The notes below the pieces were generated by a model, which did not search any database, had not been told where the DNA came from, and saw only the letters and a program-made list of their open reading frames with translations. 64,000 nucleotides of DNA from Streptomyces sp. DT2A-34 (GTDB lineage Bacteria; Actinomycetota; Actinomycetes; Streptomycetales; Streptomycetaceae): the NCBI RefSeq assembly GCF_030499515.1, contig NZ_JASTWJ010000001.1:3142001-3206000 (forward strand), read 5' to 3'. Both the position numbers and the translations under genes were made by a program. Shown piece after piece: positions 27,401-34,827 of the stretch (within the stretch, counting starts at the first letter, position 1; each line of letters starts with the position of its first letter).

Positions 27401-30400
27401 CCCGTCCGAAGCGGGTCTTCGCTCCCACGTCGGCGGTCACCGTCAGCACCTGCAAGACTGCGCAGGCCACCAAGGGCTGCCGTTTCCTGGAGTTCGTTTA
27501 CGCCACGACGACCACGGCCACGAGCAGCTCACTCGGTGACGTCGCGGGCCAGGTCAAGGAGATTCGTCTGTGGTCCACCGCTCCCGGTGCGGCGAACGCC
27601 ACCTCCAAGTCGGTCCAGATGTACCTGTACGACGACCAAGGACGGCTTCGCGAGGCGTGGCACCCGCAGATCTCCCTGTCACTCAAAACTCAGTACAACT
27701 ACGACAGCGCCGGTCGGATCACCAAGCTGACCCCGCCTGGTGAGCTCCCATGGACCTTCACCTACGGAAAGGCCGGCAGCTCCGCCGCTGCGGCGGAGGG
27801 CATGCTGCTCACAGCCTCGCGCAGCGGGCTGCAGCAAGGCACGACGGACGTGCAGCAGGGCACAGCGACCACGTCCGTGGTCTATGACGTGCCCCTGACC
27901 GGCGCGTCGGCGCCATATCAGATGGGCGCTGCGGATGTGCGCGCCTGGGGACAAGTGGACGCCCCGACCGACGCCACCGCAGTCTTTCCGCCCGACTCGG
28001 TCCCGGCCGCACACTCGGGAGGCGGTCTTGCTTCTGGTGACTACCGGCGTGCTGGCGTGCACTACCTGAACGTCTCGGGAGAGGAAAGCAACAACACCGC
28101 TCCTGGCGGTCACATCACCACGACCGAAAGCGACCGGTTCGGAAACACGGTCCGTGAACTGACCGCGTCCAACCGCGCTGTCGCCCTGGGCCTCACGGCT
28201 GCCAACCGGGCCGCTCAGGCCGATCTGGGTATCGCAGGTCTCCCCAGCAACGAGCGAGCCGAACTCCTCTCGACTCGCTGGGTATTCGACGACAAGGGCC
28301 TCAGAGAGCTGGAGGAGCTGGGGCCGCTGCACCGCGTCGATCTCACGGCGGACCTGAAGTCGGGCACCACCACGCTCGCGGCAGCCGGTACTCCGGTGAC
28401 CGCACGCAGTTGGACGGTGAACGAATACGACACAGGTCGACCGACCGACGGAAGCGCCGTGATCAAGGACCAGGTCACCAAGTCCACCACCGGCGTCCAG
28501 GTCCGCGAACACCCGTCGGTGCAGGGCGAGACGCGCTCCGTACAGACCGTCTACGACTGGGCCAAGGGGCTAGCCACCAAGACCATTGAGGATCCGACCG
28601 GGCTGGCCATCACCACCAGTAAGGAATACGACAACCAAGGACGGGTGATCAAACAGCTACAGCCTGGTGCCACCGGCACTGACGCCGGCACCCAGGTGAC
28701 CACCTACTGGTCGGCGACCGGTTCCGGCACCTGCACAGGGCGCCCCGAGTGGGCCGACCTTCCCTGCCAGACCAGCCCAGGCGGCGCGATCACCGGTGGT
28801 GGCTCTAACCCCACTGGGCTCCCCACGACCACGACCGAGTACGACTGGTGGGGCAACCCCGCCAAGGTGACCACCACGGCGAACGGCGTCACCCGCACCA
28901 CCACGACGACCTACGACGCTGCCGGACGGCAGAGCAAGGTCACGGTGAGCGGCGGACTCGGCCAGGCTCTGCCGGATGCCACCGCTGAGTACGACACCAC
29001 GACAGGCAAGCCCGTCAAGACGGTGTCCTCCACCGGCGGTACGATCACCCGGAAGTTCGACAAGCTGGGCCGACAGATCTCGTACACCGACGCCGACGGC
29101 GGCACCACCACCGTGGAGTACGACCTGCTCGACCGGCCGGTCAAGGTCGCGGACAGCGTGCCGTCCACCGTCACCTACACGTACGACCAGACCGTCGACC
29201 CCCGCGGGCTCGCCACCAAGGTCACTGACTCAGTGGCGGGGTCTTTCCAGACCACCTACGACGCCGACGGCGCTGTCAGCAGCGAGAAGCTACCCGGCGG
29301 CTACACACTCAACCAGAGCAAGGACGCCACGGGCGCGATCATCGAGCGGACGTACACCCGCGACAGCGACTCCACCCTGATCTATTCAGACGCTGTGGCC
29401 GAGTCGGTCCACGGTCAAGTCACCCGACACGCAGGCTGGTCGGACCAGACCTACCGCTACGACGCCGTCGGTCGGCTCAGTACGGTCGAGGACACGGCTG
29501 ACACGATCTGCACCCGCCGTGACTACGCGTACGACGTGCGCAGTAACCGTAAGACGCTCACGACGGCAGTCGGCACCGCCGGCACCGACTGCCCGACCAC
29601 GGGAGGCACCGCGCAGAGCCACACCTACGACAGCGCCGATCGTCTCGTCGACTCCGGCTACACGTACGACGCTCTCGGTCGCACGACGGCACAGCCGGGA
29701 AGCACCTTCGGCTACTACGTCAACGACCTCATCTACCGGCAGACGACAGGGACCCAGCGGCAGACTTGGCAGCTCGACGCAGCCCAGCGTCTGCGTTCCT
29801 GGACGGTCGAGACCGGCAGCGGAAGCAGCTGGACCCAGACCGCGGCCAAGGTCAACCATTACGGCGACGACGGCGACAAGCCCCGGTGGATCGTCGAAGA
29901 CACCGGCACTGGGGCAGTGACCCGCAACGTCACTTCCGCTACCGGCACTCTGGCCGCTACCACCAGCAAGACCGGTGACACCGTCTTGTACCTCAACACC
30001 ATCCACGGGGACGTAGCTCTGCTCCTCCCCCTGGACACCTCTAAGGCGCCGGTCGCACTCGACAACGACGAGTTCGGCAATCCACGCTCTGGTCAGACGG
30101 CTGCTCGCTACAGCTGGCTCGGTGCCAGCCAGCGGTCCAGCGAGACGGTGAGCGGCGATGTCTTGATGGGCGTACGCGTGTACGACCCGACCCTGGGCCG
30201 CTTCCTGCAGACCGATCCTGTCTACGGCGGCTCGGCAACTGCCTACGACTACGTCGACCAGGACCCGGTGAATCAGTACGATCTCTCCGGCCAGGCGAAG
30301 TGGGTGCGCAAGTGTGGTACCAGCTGGGGCTGGTCTGGCTACACGTTCAAGTGCAAGTTCTACGTGACGAGGTTCCACACCCAGGTCCTCAAGGAGGACA

Positions 30401-30657
30401 TCGGCATCATGGGTGGGGCAGGTGTCGCCATAGCCGAGGCATACATGTGCTCCAAGCTCACTCACCCCGTCGCCGCCGGCGCCTGCGTCGCCCTTGCCTG
30501 GGCGTACACGTGGTGGGCGGTGCACAACGTCAATCAGGCAGTGGCGCGAGGCGGGTGCTTCACCTGGACCTTCGGAGCCACCGTCGGTTGGGGTGTGCAC
30601 GGTTGGGCAGCACCCGGCAACGTGAGCAAGAAGAACAAGTACTGCCGCAAGAGGTAA
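24403..30657 (+). CDS. secreted RHS/YD-repeat polymorphic toxin-like protein
   Basis: A 2,084-residue protein from ATG 24403 (in-frame GTG 24364 is possible). Residues 1-45 form a signal peptide (Arg-rich, then GGVALAMAITLLDATSSGAV). A DNRLRE-type domain spans about 320-495 (NVFDTYVQQGETVDWSTDTE), and a Fn3-like stretch about 610-720. YD repeats (TYDAAGRQSK, KFDKLGRQISYTDADG) run to about 1865. The RHS core GVRVYDPTLGRFLQTDPVYG is near 1925-1945. The variable tail after DPVNQYDLSGQAK (about 120 residues) has six Cys, two hydrophobic stretches (GIMGGAGVAIAEAYMCSKL; ACVALAWAYTWWAV) and the basic end KKNKYCRKR. I recognise no known toxin fold in the tail. Confidence 0.88.
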   Translation: MTVHRPAPRRRGRPWLGGNARWTAGGVALAMAITLLDATSSGAVSPPRTADAPKKTAATQAADIPSARVAARLSGKRVEALSERTETSTTWANKDGSLTTEFAAGPVRFERDGKWVDVDVELRESGSGVEPVAHPEGLRLAGRTGTPAKSLKAAREAKATDLVTLGEGAQQITLQWKGGLPQPKLDGTRAEYVNAVPGADVVVEATRTGFEQFVEIKQRPASGDYSYTLPLKAKGLKAKQLADGSILFTDKKNKKRAVMPAPVMWDATVDKRSGEHTKRAKVGLKVVQKGSTVDLVVTPDAKFLTDPDTQYPVTVDPSTSSLSNVFDTYVQQGETVDWSTDTELDLGNPGTTNSDGTPRTARSFISWNTTPIQDALVLDAKLSLWNFHSGNNTDCKVYPWEVGSTGAASTSSRWTAQPSWTAKKATSTETTGNAACTTQPDGWINADVTTLVQEWASAKATRGHMGLRASSETVVAQWKRVNSANAASNPPKLVVNYNYRPRTGTKQEAGPPYFSYSGAYVVNTTTPTLRDTFVDADGDKVNGTFQIYDNATNTQVGEVLVSPYVASGKVASVTVPSGMLANAKTYKFRTSPYDGTHYNTGWSAWKTFTVDTTKPSSPTKIVSTDYPSSAWVKGAGQAGTFTVTPPASDHNWLEWSLDGVTWTKVATGGSSADKAISITPPKDGTHALQVRSVDKADNKSEAIEYEFHAGPGGFAQPDDGERTARRLPLVAEADASKYDSVSFSWRRSEADNWVKIPVGDVTSDGNALAAWPVPLAANGTNSPLVWNATDTVDPDGTVQIKADFTGPNNASGSTQALTVVIDRNAEGAADDQIGPGTLNLLTGDYSISATDVSALGLSVSRTASSRVPDSAARQDGQAPIFGKEWVSGTVAEATDSEYSHIRKVSDTAVDVVLADGDAIHFTSNAAKTGWIAEPGSESLSLTGSVSGTFTLTDTGGTVTDFAKPAGASTWQVSSTRNDGQADSATSVESETVTVNGKQLARPKRVFAPTSAVTVSTCKTAQATKGCRFLEFVYATTTTATSSSLGDVAGQVKEIRLWSTAPGAANATSKSVQMYLYDDQGRLREAWHPQISLSLKTQYNYDSAGRITKLTPPGELPWTFTYGKAGSSAAAAEGMLLTASRSGLQQGTTDVQQGTATTSVVYDVPLTGASAPYQMGAADVRAWGQVDAPTDATAVFPPDSVPAAHSGGGLASGDYRRAGVHYLNVSGEESNNTAPGGHITTTESDRFGNTVRELTASNRAVALGLTAANRAAQADLGIAGLPSNERAELLSTRWVFDDKGLRELEELGPLHRVDLTADLKSGTTTLAAAGTPVTARSWTVNEYDTGRPTDGSAVIKDQVTKSTTGVQVREHPSVQGETRSVQTVYDWAKGLATKTIEDPTGLAITTSKEYDNQGRVIKQLQPGATGTDAGTQVTTYWSATGSGTCTGRPEWADLPCQTSPGGAITGGGSNPTGLPTTTTEYDWWGNPAKVTTTANGVTRTTTTTYDAAGRQSKVTVSGGLGQALPDATAEYDTTTGKPVKTVSSTGGTITRKFDKLGRQISYTDADGGTTTVEYDLLDRPVKVADSVPSTVTYTYDQTVDPRGLATKVTDSVAGSFQTTYDADGAVSSEKLPGGYTLNQSKDATGAIIERTYTRDSDSTLIYSDAVAESVHGQVTRHAGWSDQTYRYDAVGRLSTVEDTADTICTRRDYAYDVRSNRKTLTTAVGTAGTDCPTTGGTAQSHTYDSADRLVDSGYTYDALGRTTAQPGSTFGYYVNDLIYRQTTGTQRQTWQLDAAQRLRSWTVETGSGSSWTQTAAKVNHYGDDGDKPRWIVEDTGTGAVTRNVTSATGTLAATTSKTGDTVLYLNTIHGDVALLLPLDTSKAPVALDNDEFGNPRSGQTAARYSWLGASQRSSETVSGDVLMGVRVYDPTLGRFLQTDPVYGGSATAYDYVDQDPVNQYDLSGQAKWVRKCGTSWGWSGYTFKCKFYVTRFHTQVLKEDIGIMGGAGVAIAEAYMCSKLTHPVAAGACVALAWAYTWWAVHNVNQAVARGGCFTWTFGATVGWGVHGWAAPGNVSKKNKYCRKR

Positions 30658-30690
30658 CTCGGTCCGCGATCACCCATCGCTGACCGAACG

Positions 30691-30725
30691 GGTGTCGGTG
30701 GCGCCAGGACAGCGCCACCGACACC
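30691..30725 (+). terminator. terminator between RHS gene and candidate immunity gene
   Basis: GGTGTCGGTGGCGC (30691-30704) pairs perfectly with GCGCCACCGACACC (30712-30725), 33 bp past the RHS stop. It would make the downstream genes depend on their own promoter or on read-through. Confidence 0.8.
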
Positions 30726-30761
30726 GCAACGTTCGATCACAGGAATTCCCTCCTCGAATCG

Positions 30762-31235
30762 GTGAGCACATTGCATCCCTCAGAACCTTCTCCCGACCAG
30801 CGACCGATGAACGGAGCTGTCTCGTTCAAACTCGGGACTCTCCAGCTGGTCCTCCCCGTCCTCCTCGGACTCCTGGCCGGCACGGCGCTCTTGTACGGAG
30901 GTCTCGCCTTCACAGCTCAGCCGATGGATCTCAGTGAACTGGGGCAGTGCGTGTTGGCGGCGATCGTGGCCAGCGCGGTCGTCGCTTTCCTCTACCGGCG
31001 CCATGGCGTGAGCCTCACCGCAGACGCCCTTGTTGTCCTGGGGGACCGACGTCGGCAGGTCCCATGGAGAGACATTCTTCGACTGGAAGTGCAACGCACC
31101 TGCGGTGTAAGTCGCGTCGCCGTGTACACCGCAGATGGACGACGCACGATGCTGCGCGCCCCGATGTCTCTCTTCGACGGAGAGTTCGACCAGAAGGCAC
31201 AGGCCCTCGTCCAACGATGGCAGGGGAGCCGCTGA
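30762..31235 (+). CDS. two-span membrane protein, candidate immunity protein
   Basis: A 157-residue protein from GTG 30762 (ATG 30807 in frame is an alternative; neither has a strong ribosome site). It has two hydrophobic spans (LVLPVLLGLLAGTALLYGG and QCVLAAIVASAVVAFLY) and then a cytosolic beta-rich domain (VSLTADALVVLGDRRRQVPW, VAVYTADGRRTMLRAP) of PH-like character. It lies directly downstream of a polymorphic toxin tail that itself contains hydrophobic stretches, the usual place of an immunity gene. The assignment is by position only. Confidence 0.6.
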   Translation: MSTLHPSEPSPDQRPMNGAVSFKLGTLQLVLPVLLGLLAGTALLYGGLAFTAQPMDLSELGQCVLAAIVASAVVAFLYRRHGVSLTADALVVLGDRRRQVPWRDILRLEVQRTCGVSRVAVYTADGRRTMLRAPMSLFDGEFDQKAQALVQRWQGSR

Positions 31236-31289
31236 AGGTCGTGGTCGGGGCAAACCGCCGAGAGAAAGCCCCATCGCAGGGAATCAGAA

Positions 31290-31496
31290 ATGAGTGACGC
31301 GCCTGAGCTCTGGAAAGTGGTCATCGCCCTACAAGCGACAGCAGAACAGAAGGACGCTCTCGTTGACCGCTTCGTCGACGCCATCTGCCCAGATCCGAAC
31401 CATGAGGGTTGGTGCGATACGCCGTGGGCCGTCCATGTGATCGAGGGCGGCTCACTCAGCGCAGATGAGCAAGAGCGGCTACGGGACGAGATTTAA
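31290..31496 (+). CDS. small acidic protein, possible second immunity gene
   Basis: A 68-residue protein from ATG 31290, with AGGGAA seven bases upstream and a TAA stop, unusual in this window. The sequence (MSDAPELWKVVIALQATAEQ ... FVDAICPDPNHEGWCDTPWAVH) is acidic with two Cys. I do not recognise the family. It is the last gene before the integrase arm-site repeats and attR, so it belongs to the RHS cargo module. Confidence 0.65.
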   Translation: MSDAPELWKVVIALQATAEQKDALVDRFVDAICPDPNHEGWCDTPWAVHVIEGGSLSADEQERLRDEI

Positions 31497-31620
31497 GGAC
31501 ACGATGGAAGGCTGACCCGCGACTGCACCCTGCCGACCGTGTCATCTGACTCAAGGGGGCCACCCCGAGTCGGCAGCCAGTCCGCACACAGTCCGCAGGA
31601 CACCCGATCAGGACCGTCGC

Positions 31621-31705
31621 GCCCCATCGCTAGCCATCAAGAAAAGGCCAGGTCAGCGCCCCATACGAAGAATCCCCGCAGGTCACCGACCCGCCCCATT
31701 GCTAG
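31621..31705. repeat. arm-type repeat candidates for the integrase
   Basis: GCCCCATCGCTAG (31621-31633), GCCCCATACGAAG (31658-31670) and GCCCCATTGCTAG (31693-31705) form a spaced set of direct repeats next to attR. A further pair AGTCCGCA-CACAGTCCGCAGG lies at about 31579-31600. Such sets are typical of arm-binding sites of tyrosine integrases. Confidence 0.55.
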
Positions 31706-31734
31706 GAGACCAAGAAGGCCTGATCTCCGATCAC
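31705..31734. other. attR, right attachment site
   Basis: GGAGACCAAGAAGGCCTGAT and the following ten bases repeat the sodN 3' end of attL with three C/T differences, one of them silent in the sodN reading frame. The last sodN codons and stop are preserved here without the gene. Confidence 0.85.
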
Positions 31735-31821
31735 CTGGCCCACTTGACCGCACCCGGCCCTCAGGCCGCCGAACACGGCGTCCATAACGGTCCGGGTGCG
31801 GTTTTGTTTGCCCCCGGCCAC
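31735..31821 (-). pseudogene. remnant 3' end of a second integrase
   Basis: Immediately right of attR the minus strand encodes RTRTVMDAVFGGLRAGCG, matching the int C-terminus RTRTVMDAVLGGLRTGCG. At DNA level 31751-31800 matches 14111-14160 at 45 of 50 positions. The similarity ends near the WPG codons with a two-base length difference that breaks the frame. This is the scar of another element at the same att site. Confidence 0.85.
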
Positions 31822-31849
31822 GTCGCGCAGCACACGTTCCCCCCGCAGC

Positions 31850-32515
31850 TCAATCCAGTTCCCGCGGCCCGTACATCGCGCTGTCGGCTCCGCTGGAAAG
31901 GGCCCAGTAGCGGTCGCCGTACGACCAGTGCCACCACTCGGTGGGGTAGTTCACCAGGCCCGCAGCGGTCAGGGCGTCACTGAGTAGCCGCCGGTTGGCC
32001 CGGGCTGCGGAGCCGATGTTCTCGGCATGGGTGTAGCAGGCGCCGTCGCTCTCTTCCGGGTTGGCGTTGACCGGGGTTCCCATGTCGAGTTCCCGGCCGT
32101 CGGCGCAGACGAGAGTGAGGTCCACCGCGGCGCCGGCGCTGTGCGGTGCGATCTCCGGCGGCGACACGTACCGGCTCGCGGCCCGGCGAACCCGGGTCGG
32201 GGACCAGTCCGGGTTGTCGGCTCGCAGGTTGTCGGCGTACCGCTCGAAGTAGCGGCGCTGCAGTGCGGGCGGCCGGTATCCCTCGACGAACAGCAGACGG
32301 ATCCCGTCCGGGAGCAGCTTCTGAGCGTCGAGAAGACGTATCAGAACCCCTTCTCGCAGGTGCGCGAACGCCCCTGTTCCATCGGCCTTGCGGGAGTCCA
32401 CGGCGAGGGGTTCGTGGAGCCGGACGTCAACGAGTGGTTCGCCGCGGTCGGCCACCGGGATCGCCGCGATCTTCGGATCTGACATCAGCACGATCTCGTT
32501 CATGCACTGACTCAT
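31850..32515 (-). CDS. VanX-like D-Ala-D-Ala dipeptidase
   Basis: A 221-residue M15-type zinc peptidase. FVEGYRPPALQRRYF is the substrate-side motif, APHSAGAAVDLTL gives the His and Asp zinc ligands (SxHxxGxAxD type), and EWWHWSYGD gives the catalytic Glu and third His. ATG 32515 has AGGGGA upstream at some distance; ATG 32503 is also in frame. It has no signal peptide. Without VanH/VanA neighbours, a housekeeping role in peptidoglycan dipeptide turnover is more likely than glycopeptide resistance. Confidence 0.85.
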   Translation of the reverse strand: MSQCMNEIVLMSDPKIAAIPVADRGEPLVDVRLHEPLAVDSRKADGTGAFAHLREGVLIRLLDAQKLLPDGIRLLFVEGYRPPALQRRYFERYADNLRADNPDWSPTRVRRAASRYVSPPEIAPHSAGAAVDLTLVCADGRELDMGTPVNANPEESDGACYTHAENIGSAARANRRLLSDALTAAGLVNYPTEWWHWSYGDRYWALSSGADSAMYGPRELD

Positions 32516-32827
32516 TGCCGACCGTCCCCTTCAGCGGTGGCCGCTCTAACCCGCGGCGCCGAACCGGCAATCGCTAGCGAACCGGAGTAAATCGACCGCT
32601 CGGCAGGCTCAAGGTTGCCTGCATGCGCGGTGATTGTGTTCACGCGCCGGACGGTGGCCGCGGATCATCCCCGTCCCGTAACTTTTGCTGGGTTCACGGG
32701 GGAAGCGAGCAAAGTTCCGATCCACCCCCGTCTCCGCCCGCGCGGCCGAGGCGGGGTGCGGCGTGCTGTGCGACGAGCGGGCGAGTGGGGACCACATCAC
32801 CCGGCGGTCTCTCCCCCGCCGTACGGA
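32516..32827. other. 312-bp divergent intergenic region
   Basis: No supported gene. Several overlapping frames are open, but only as shadows of the downstream membrane protein. It must hold the promoters of vanX and of the glycosyltransferase-like gene. Confidence 0.4.
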
Positions 32828-34303
32828 ATGTCGATCCCCCGGGAGAAACCCCTGCGCCGCCGCCCGCCCCTCTGGCCGATACCCCTGCTGTGGACCCTCG
32901 CCCTCGGGCTGTGGGGGCTGTCCCGGCAGCACAGCGTGTGGCGGGACGAGGCCGCGACCTGGCAGGTGGCCCGGCGGTCCGTCGGCGACATCTGGCACAT
33001 GCTGGGGCAGGTCGATGCCGTGCACGGGCTCTACTACCTGCTGATGCACGCGCTCTTCGAGTGCTTCGGGCCCGGCACCACGACTCTGCGGCTGCCCTCC
33101 GTACTGGCCACGGCGGTGGCGGCGGCCTGCGTGGCGGTCATCGGCCAACGGCTGGCCGGGGCCTGGGCGGGCCTGGCGGGAGGGCTGGCGTTCGGGCTGC
33201 TCCCGGCCGTCCAGTTCTATCTCCAGGAGGGCCGCCCGTACGCGCTCGTCGCGGCCGGGGCCGGGATCTCCACCCTCTTGCTGATGACCGTCCTTCAGGG
33301 GCGCGGCCGAGCGGTGCACTGGGCTGCGTACGGGGGCACGGTGGCGGTGTGCGGGCTGCTGAACTGGCTGTCGCTGCTGATCCTGCCCGCGCACCTGGCG
33401 ACCCTGCTCTGGACCCGGGCCGGGCGGCGGACATGGCTGCGGTGGGCGGTGGCCGCGACGGTCGCCCTGCTGGCTGTGCTGCCGTTGATCCTGTTCAGCC
33501 GGCGCCAGTCCGCCCAGGTCTCCTGGATCCCGCCGCTGACCTGGCACATGATGATCGGCCCCGCGATCCTGCTGGCGATCGGCGCTCTCGGTGCCCTGCT
33601 GGACCGGCCGCGCGAGGGCCGGCTGTCCGTGGCCGCCGTCGGGCTGCCGCTGCTCGCGGTGCCGCAGCTCGGCCTGCTCGGGCTCTCCCTGGTCCGGCCG
33701 CTGTTCCTGGACCGCTACGTCCTGTTCAGCATGCTGGGCCTGGCCCTGCTGATCGGCACGGCGCTGGGCACGGCCGTACGGGCGGCCGGGCCGCGGTTCC
33801 CGAGAGCGTCGACGTGGCTGGTCCCGGTGGTGGTCACCGTGGCGGTCGTGGGGCTGTTGCCGCAGTCGCTGGCCAAGCGGTCTCCGGCCAGCAGGGTGGA
33901 CGACGTCCTGGCCGTGGCGGCGGACGTGCGGCGGCTGAAGCAGGCCGGGGACGCGGTGGTCTTCATACCGGCGGCCCGGCGCGACACCTCCCTCGTCCGC
34001 CCCGCCGACTTCGCCGGACTGCGGGACGTCGCGCTGGCGGAAAGCCCCGTGGCGTCGGGGACGCTGAAGGGCGAGGAGGCGGGGCCGGCCCGGATACGGA
34101 GCGCGATGTTGGCCCAGCGGCGCATACTCCTGGTCACCGACGTGCCCGGGGTGGCACGGCCGGTGTCGGCGGAGCGGGACAGGACGAAGACCGCCGTGCT
34201 GAGGGAGCACTTCACGGTGGTGGCGGACGTGCAGGTCCGCGGGCGGCGTGTGACGGCGTACGAACGGCTCGGAACGCTCGGAACAGCGGACACCGCTGGC
34301 TAG
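32828..34303 (+). CDS. polytopic glycosyltransferase-like (GT39/ArnT-type) membrane protein
   Basis: A 491-residue protein from ATG 32828 (MSIPREKPLRRRPPLWPIPL); the ribosome site is weak and upstream starts cannot be excluded. About ten membrane spans are visible. The first periplasmic loop holds WRDEAATWQVARRSVGDIWH, with the acidic pair typical of GT-C mannosyltransferases, and FYLQEGRPYAL follows. The soluble C-terminal part is residues about 340-491. The probable role is transfer of a sugar from a polyprenyl-phosphate donor outside the membrane; the acceptor is unknown. Its TAG stop lies within the end of a MITE-like inverted repeat. Confidence 0.75.
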   Translation: MSIPREKPLRRRPPLWPIPLLWTLALGLWGLSRQHSVWRDEAATWQVARRSVGDIWHMLGQVDAVHGLYYLLMHALFECFGPGTTTLRLPSVLATAVAAACVAVIGQRLAGAWAGLAGGLAFGLLPAVQFYLQEGRPYALVAAGAGISTLLLMTVLQGRGRAVHWAAYGGTVAVCGLLNWLSLLILPAHLATLLWTRAGRRTWLRWAVAATVALLAVLPLILFSRRQSAQVSWIPPLTWHMMIGPAILLAIGALGALLDRPREGRLSVAAVGLPLLAVPQLGLLGLSLVRPLFLDRYVLFSMLGLALLIGTALGTAVRAAGPRFPRASTWLVPVVVTVAVVGLLPQSLAKRSPASRVDDVLAVAADVRRLKQAGDAVVFIPAARRDTSLVRPADFAGLRDVALAESPVASGTLKGEEAGPARIRSAMLAQRRILLVTDVPGVARPVSAERDRTKTAVLREHFTVVADVQVRGRRVTAYERLGTLGTADTAG

Positions 34304-34437
34304 GCCCTGTCGTCAAATTCCCGCCGTCCGCCCGAAGGGCGGGCCGCGCGGCGTCAGGTGCGGCGAGTGGGGGGTGCCCCCTCTGGGGAGCGTGCATGGC
34401 GTCGCGCGGCAGGCGGGAATTTGACGACAGGGCCTAG
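34300..34437. mobile_element. MITE-like element with 26-bp perfect terminal inverted repeats
   Basis: The 138-bp segment begins CTAGGCCCTGTCGTCAAATT and ends with the exact reverse complement over 26 bp; CTAG stands at both outer ends (34300-34303 and 34434-34437). The interior is non-coding. The length, termini and possible CTAG/TA target duplication fit a non-autonomous transposon mobilised by an IS5/IS630-like transposase in trans. No such transposase with these ends is in the window. It provides the stop codon of the upstream gene. Confidence 0.7.
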
Positions 34438-34501
34438 GGGCCCGGCCGCCGCTCCTCCGGCCGAGCCCCGTCAGCCGTCCGCCGCCCCCGTCAGTGAGAC
34501 T

Positions 34502-34735
34502 TCAGTGGAACTGCGGCACGATCAGATAGATCCCGTACGCCACCACCGCCGCGCAGGCGACAAAGCACAGCCCGGCCTGGGCGGCGGCGAGGGTGGACGT
34601 GCCGCCGCCCTCCTCGCGGGCCCCTTCGTGGCGAGCCAGGCCCAGCACGCCGAGGGCGAAGACGGTGACCACGGCCACCGTCACGGCGAGGCTCACCGCG
34701 GCGACCTGGCCGAGCGCGGTCCAGTCGAGGTTCAT
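34502..34735 (-). CDS. small membrane protein downstream of Pit
   Basis: A 77-residue protein from ATG 34735, with GGGGAG nine bases upstream. Two membrane spans (VAAVSLAVTVAVVTVFALGV and AAQAGLCFVACAAVVAYGIY) flank a charged loop (ARHEGAREEGGGTS). It lies 79 bp downstream of the phosphate transporter on the same strand and is probably co-transcribed. Similar small proteins follow pit in other streptomycetes, but their function is unknown. Confidence 0.75.
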   Translation of the reverse strand: MNLDWTALGQVAAVSLAVTVAVVTVFALGVLGLARHEGAREEGGGTSTLAAAQAGLCFVACAAVVAYGIYLIVPQFH

Positions 34736-34752
34736 GATGTGAACTCCCCTTG

Positions 34753-34827
34753 TCTCATACGGCCTTGTCTCATACGGCCGCTTCTCATACGGCCGCGTCT
34801 CAAGCGACCGCGTCTCAAGCGGCTGTG
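34753..34827. repeat. 15-bp tandem repeat, five copies, at the 3' end of pit
   Basis: Copies start with TCTCA at 34753, 34768, 34783, 34798 and 34813, an exact 15-bp period, with units TCTCATACGGCCGCG and TCTCAAGCGACCGCG. The fifth copy covers the pit stop codon (34815-34817) and last residues. The rest fill most of the gap before the small membrane gene. Confidence 0.85.

Larger units (their letters stand above)
14036..31734. mobile_element. integrated element (AICE-like, transfer-defective) at sodN
   Basis: The block is bounded by a near-perfect 30-bp direct repeat. It carries, in order, int, an XRE regulator, xis, an iteron-like cluster, a DUF3631 ATPase, cargo genes and an RHS toxin module. 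Int-xis-replication order and chromosomal integration resemble actinomycete integrative and conjugative elements. No FtsK/TraB translocase or Spd genes are visible, and at least three genes are broken, so the element is probably immobile on its own. GC falls below that of the flanks, notably at 24.0-24.4 kb. Confidence 0.88.

Noticed and set aside
31850..32515. Vancomycin resistance cluster
   Set aside because: Only a VanX-like gene is present; VanH, VanA, VanR and VanS homologues are absent from the neighbourhood.
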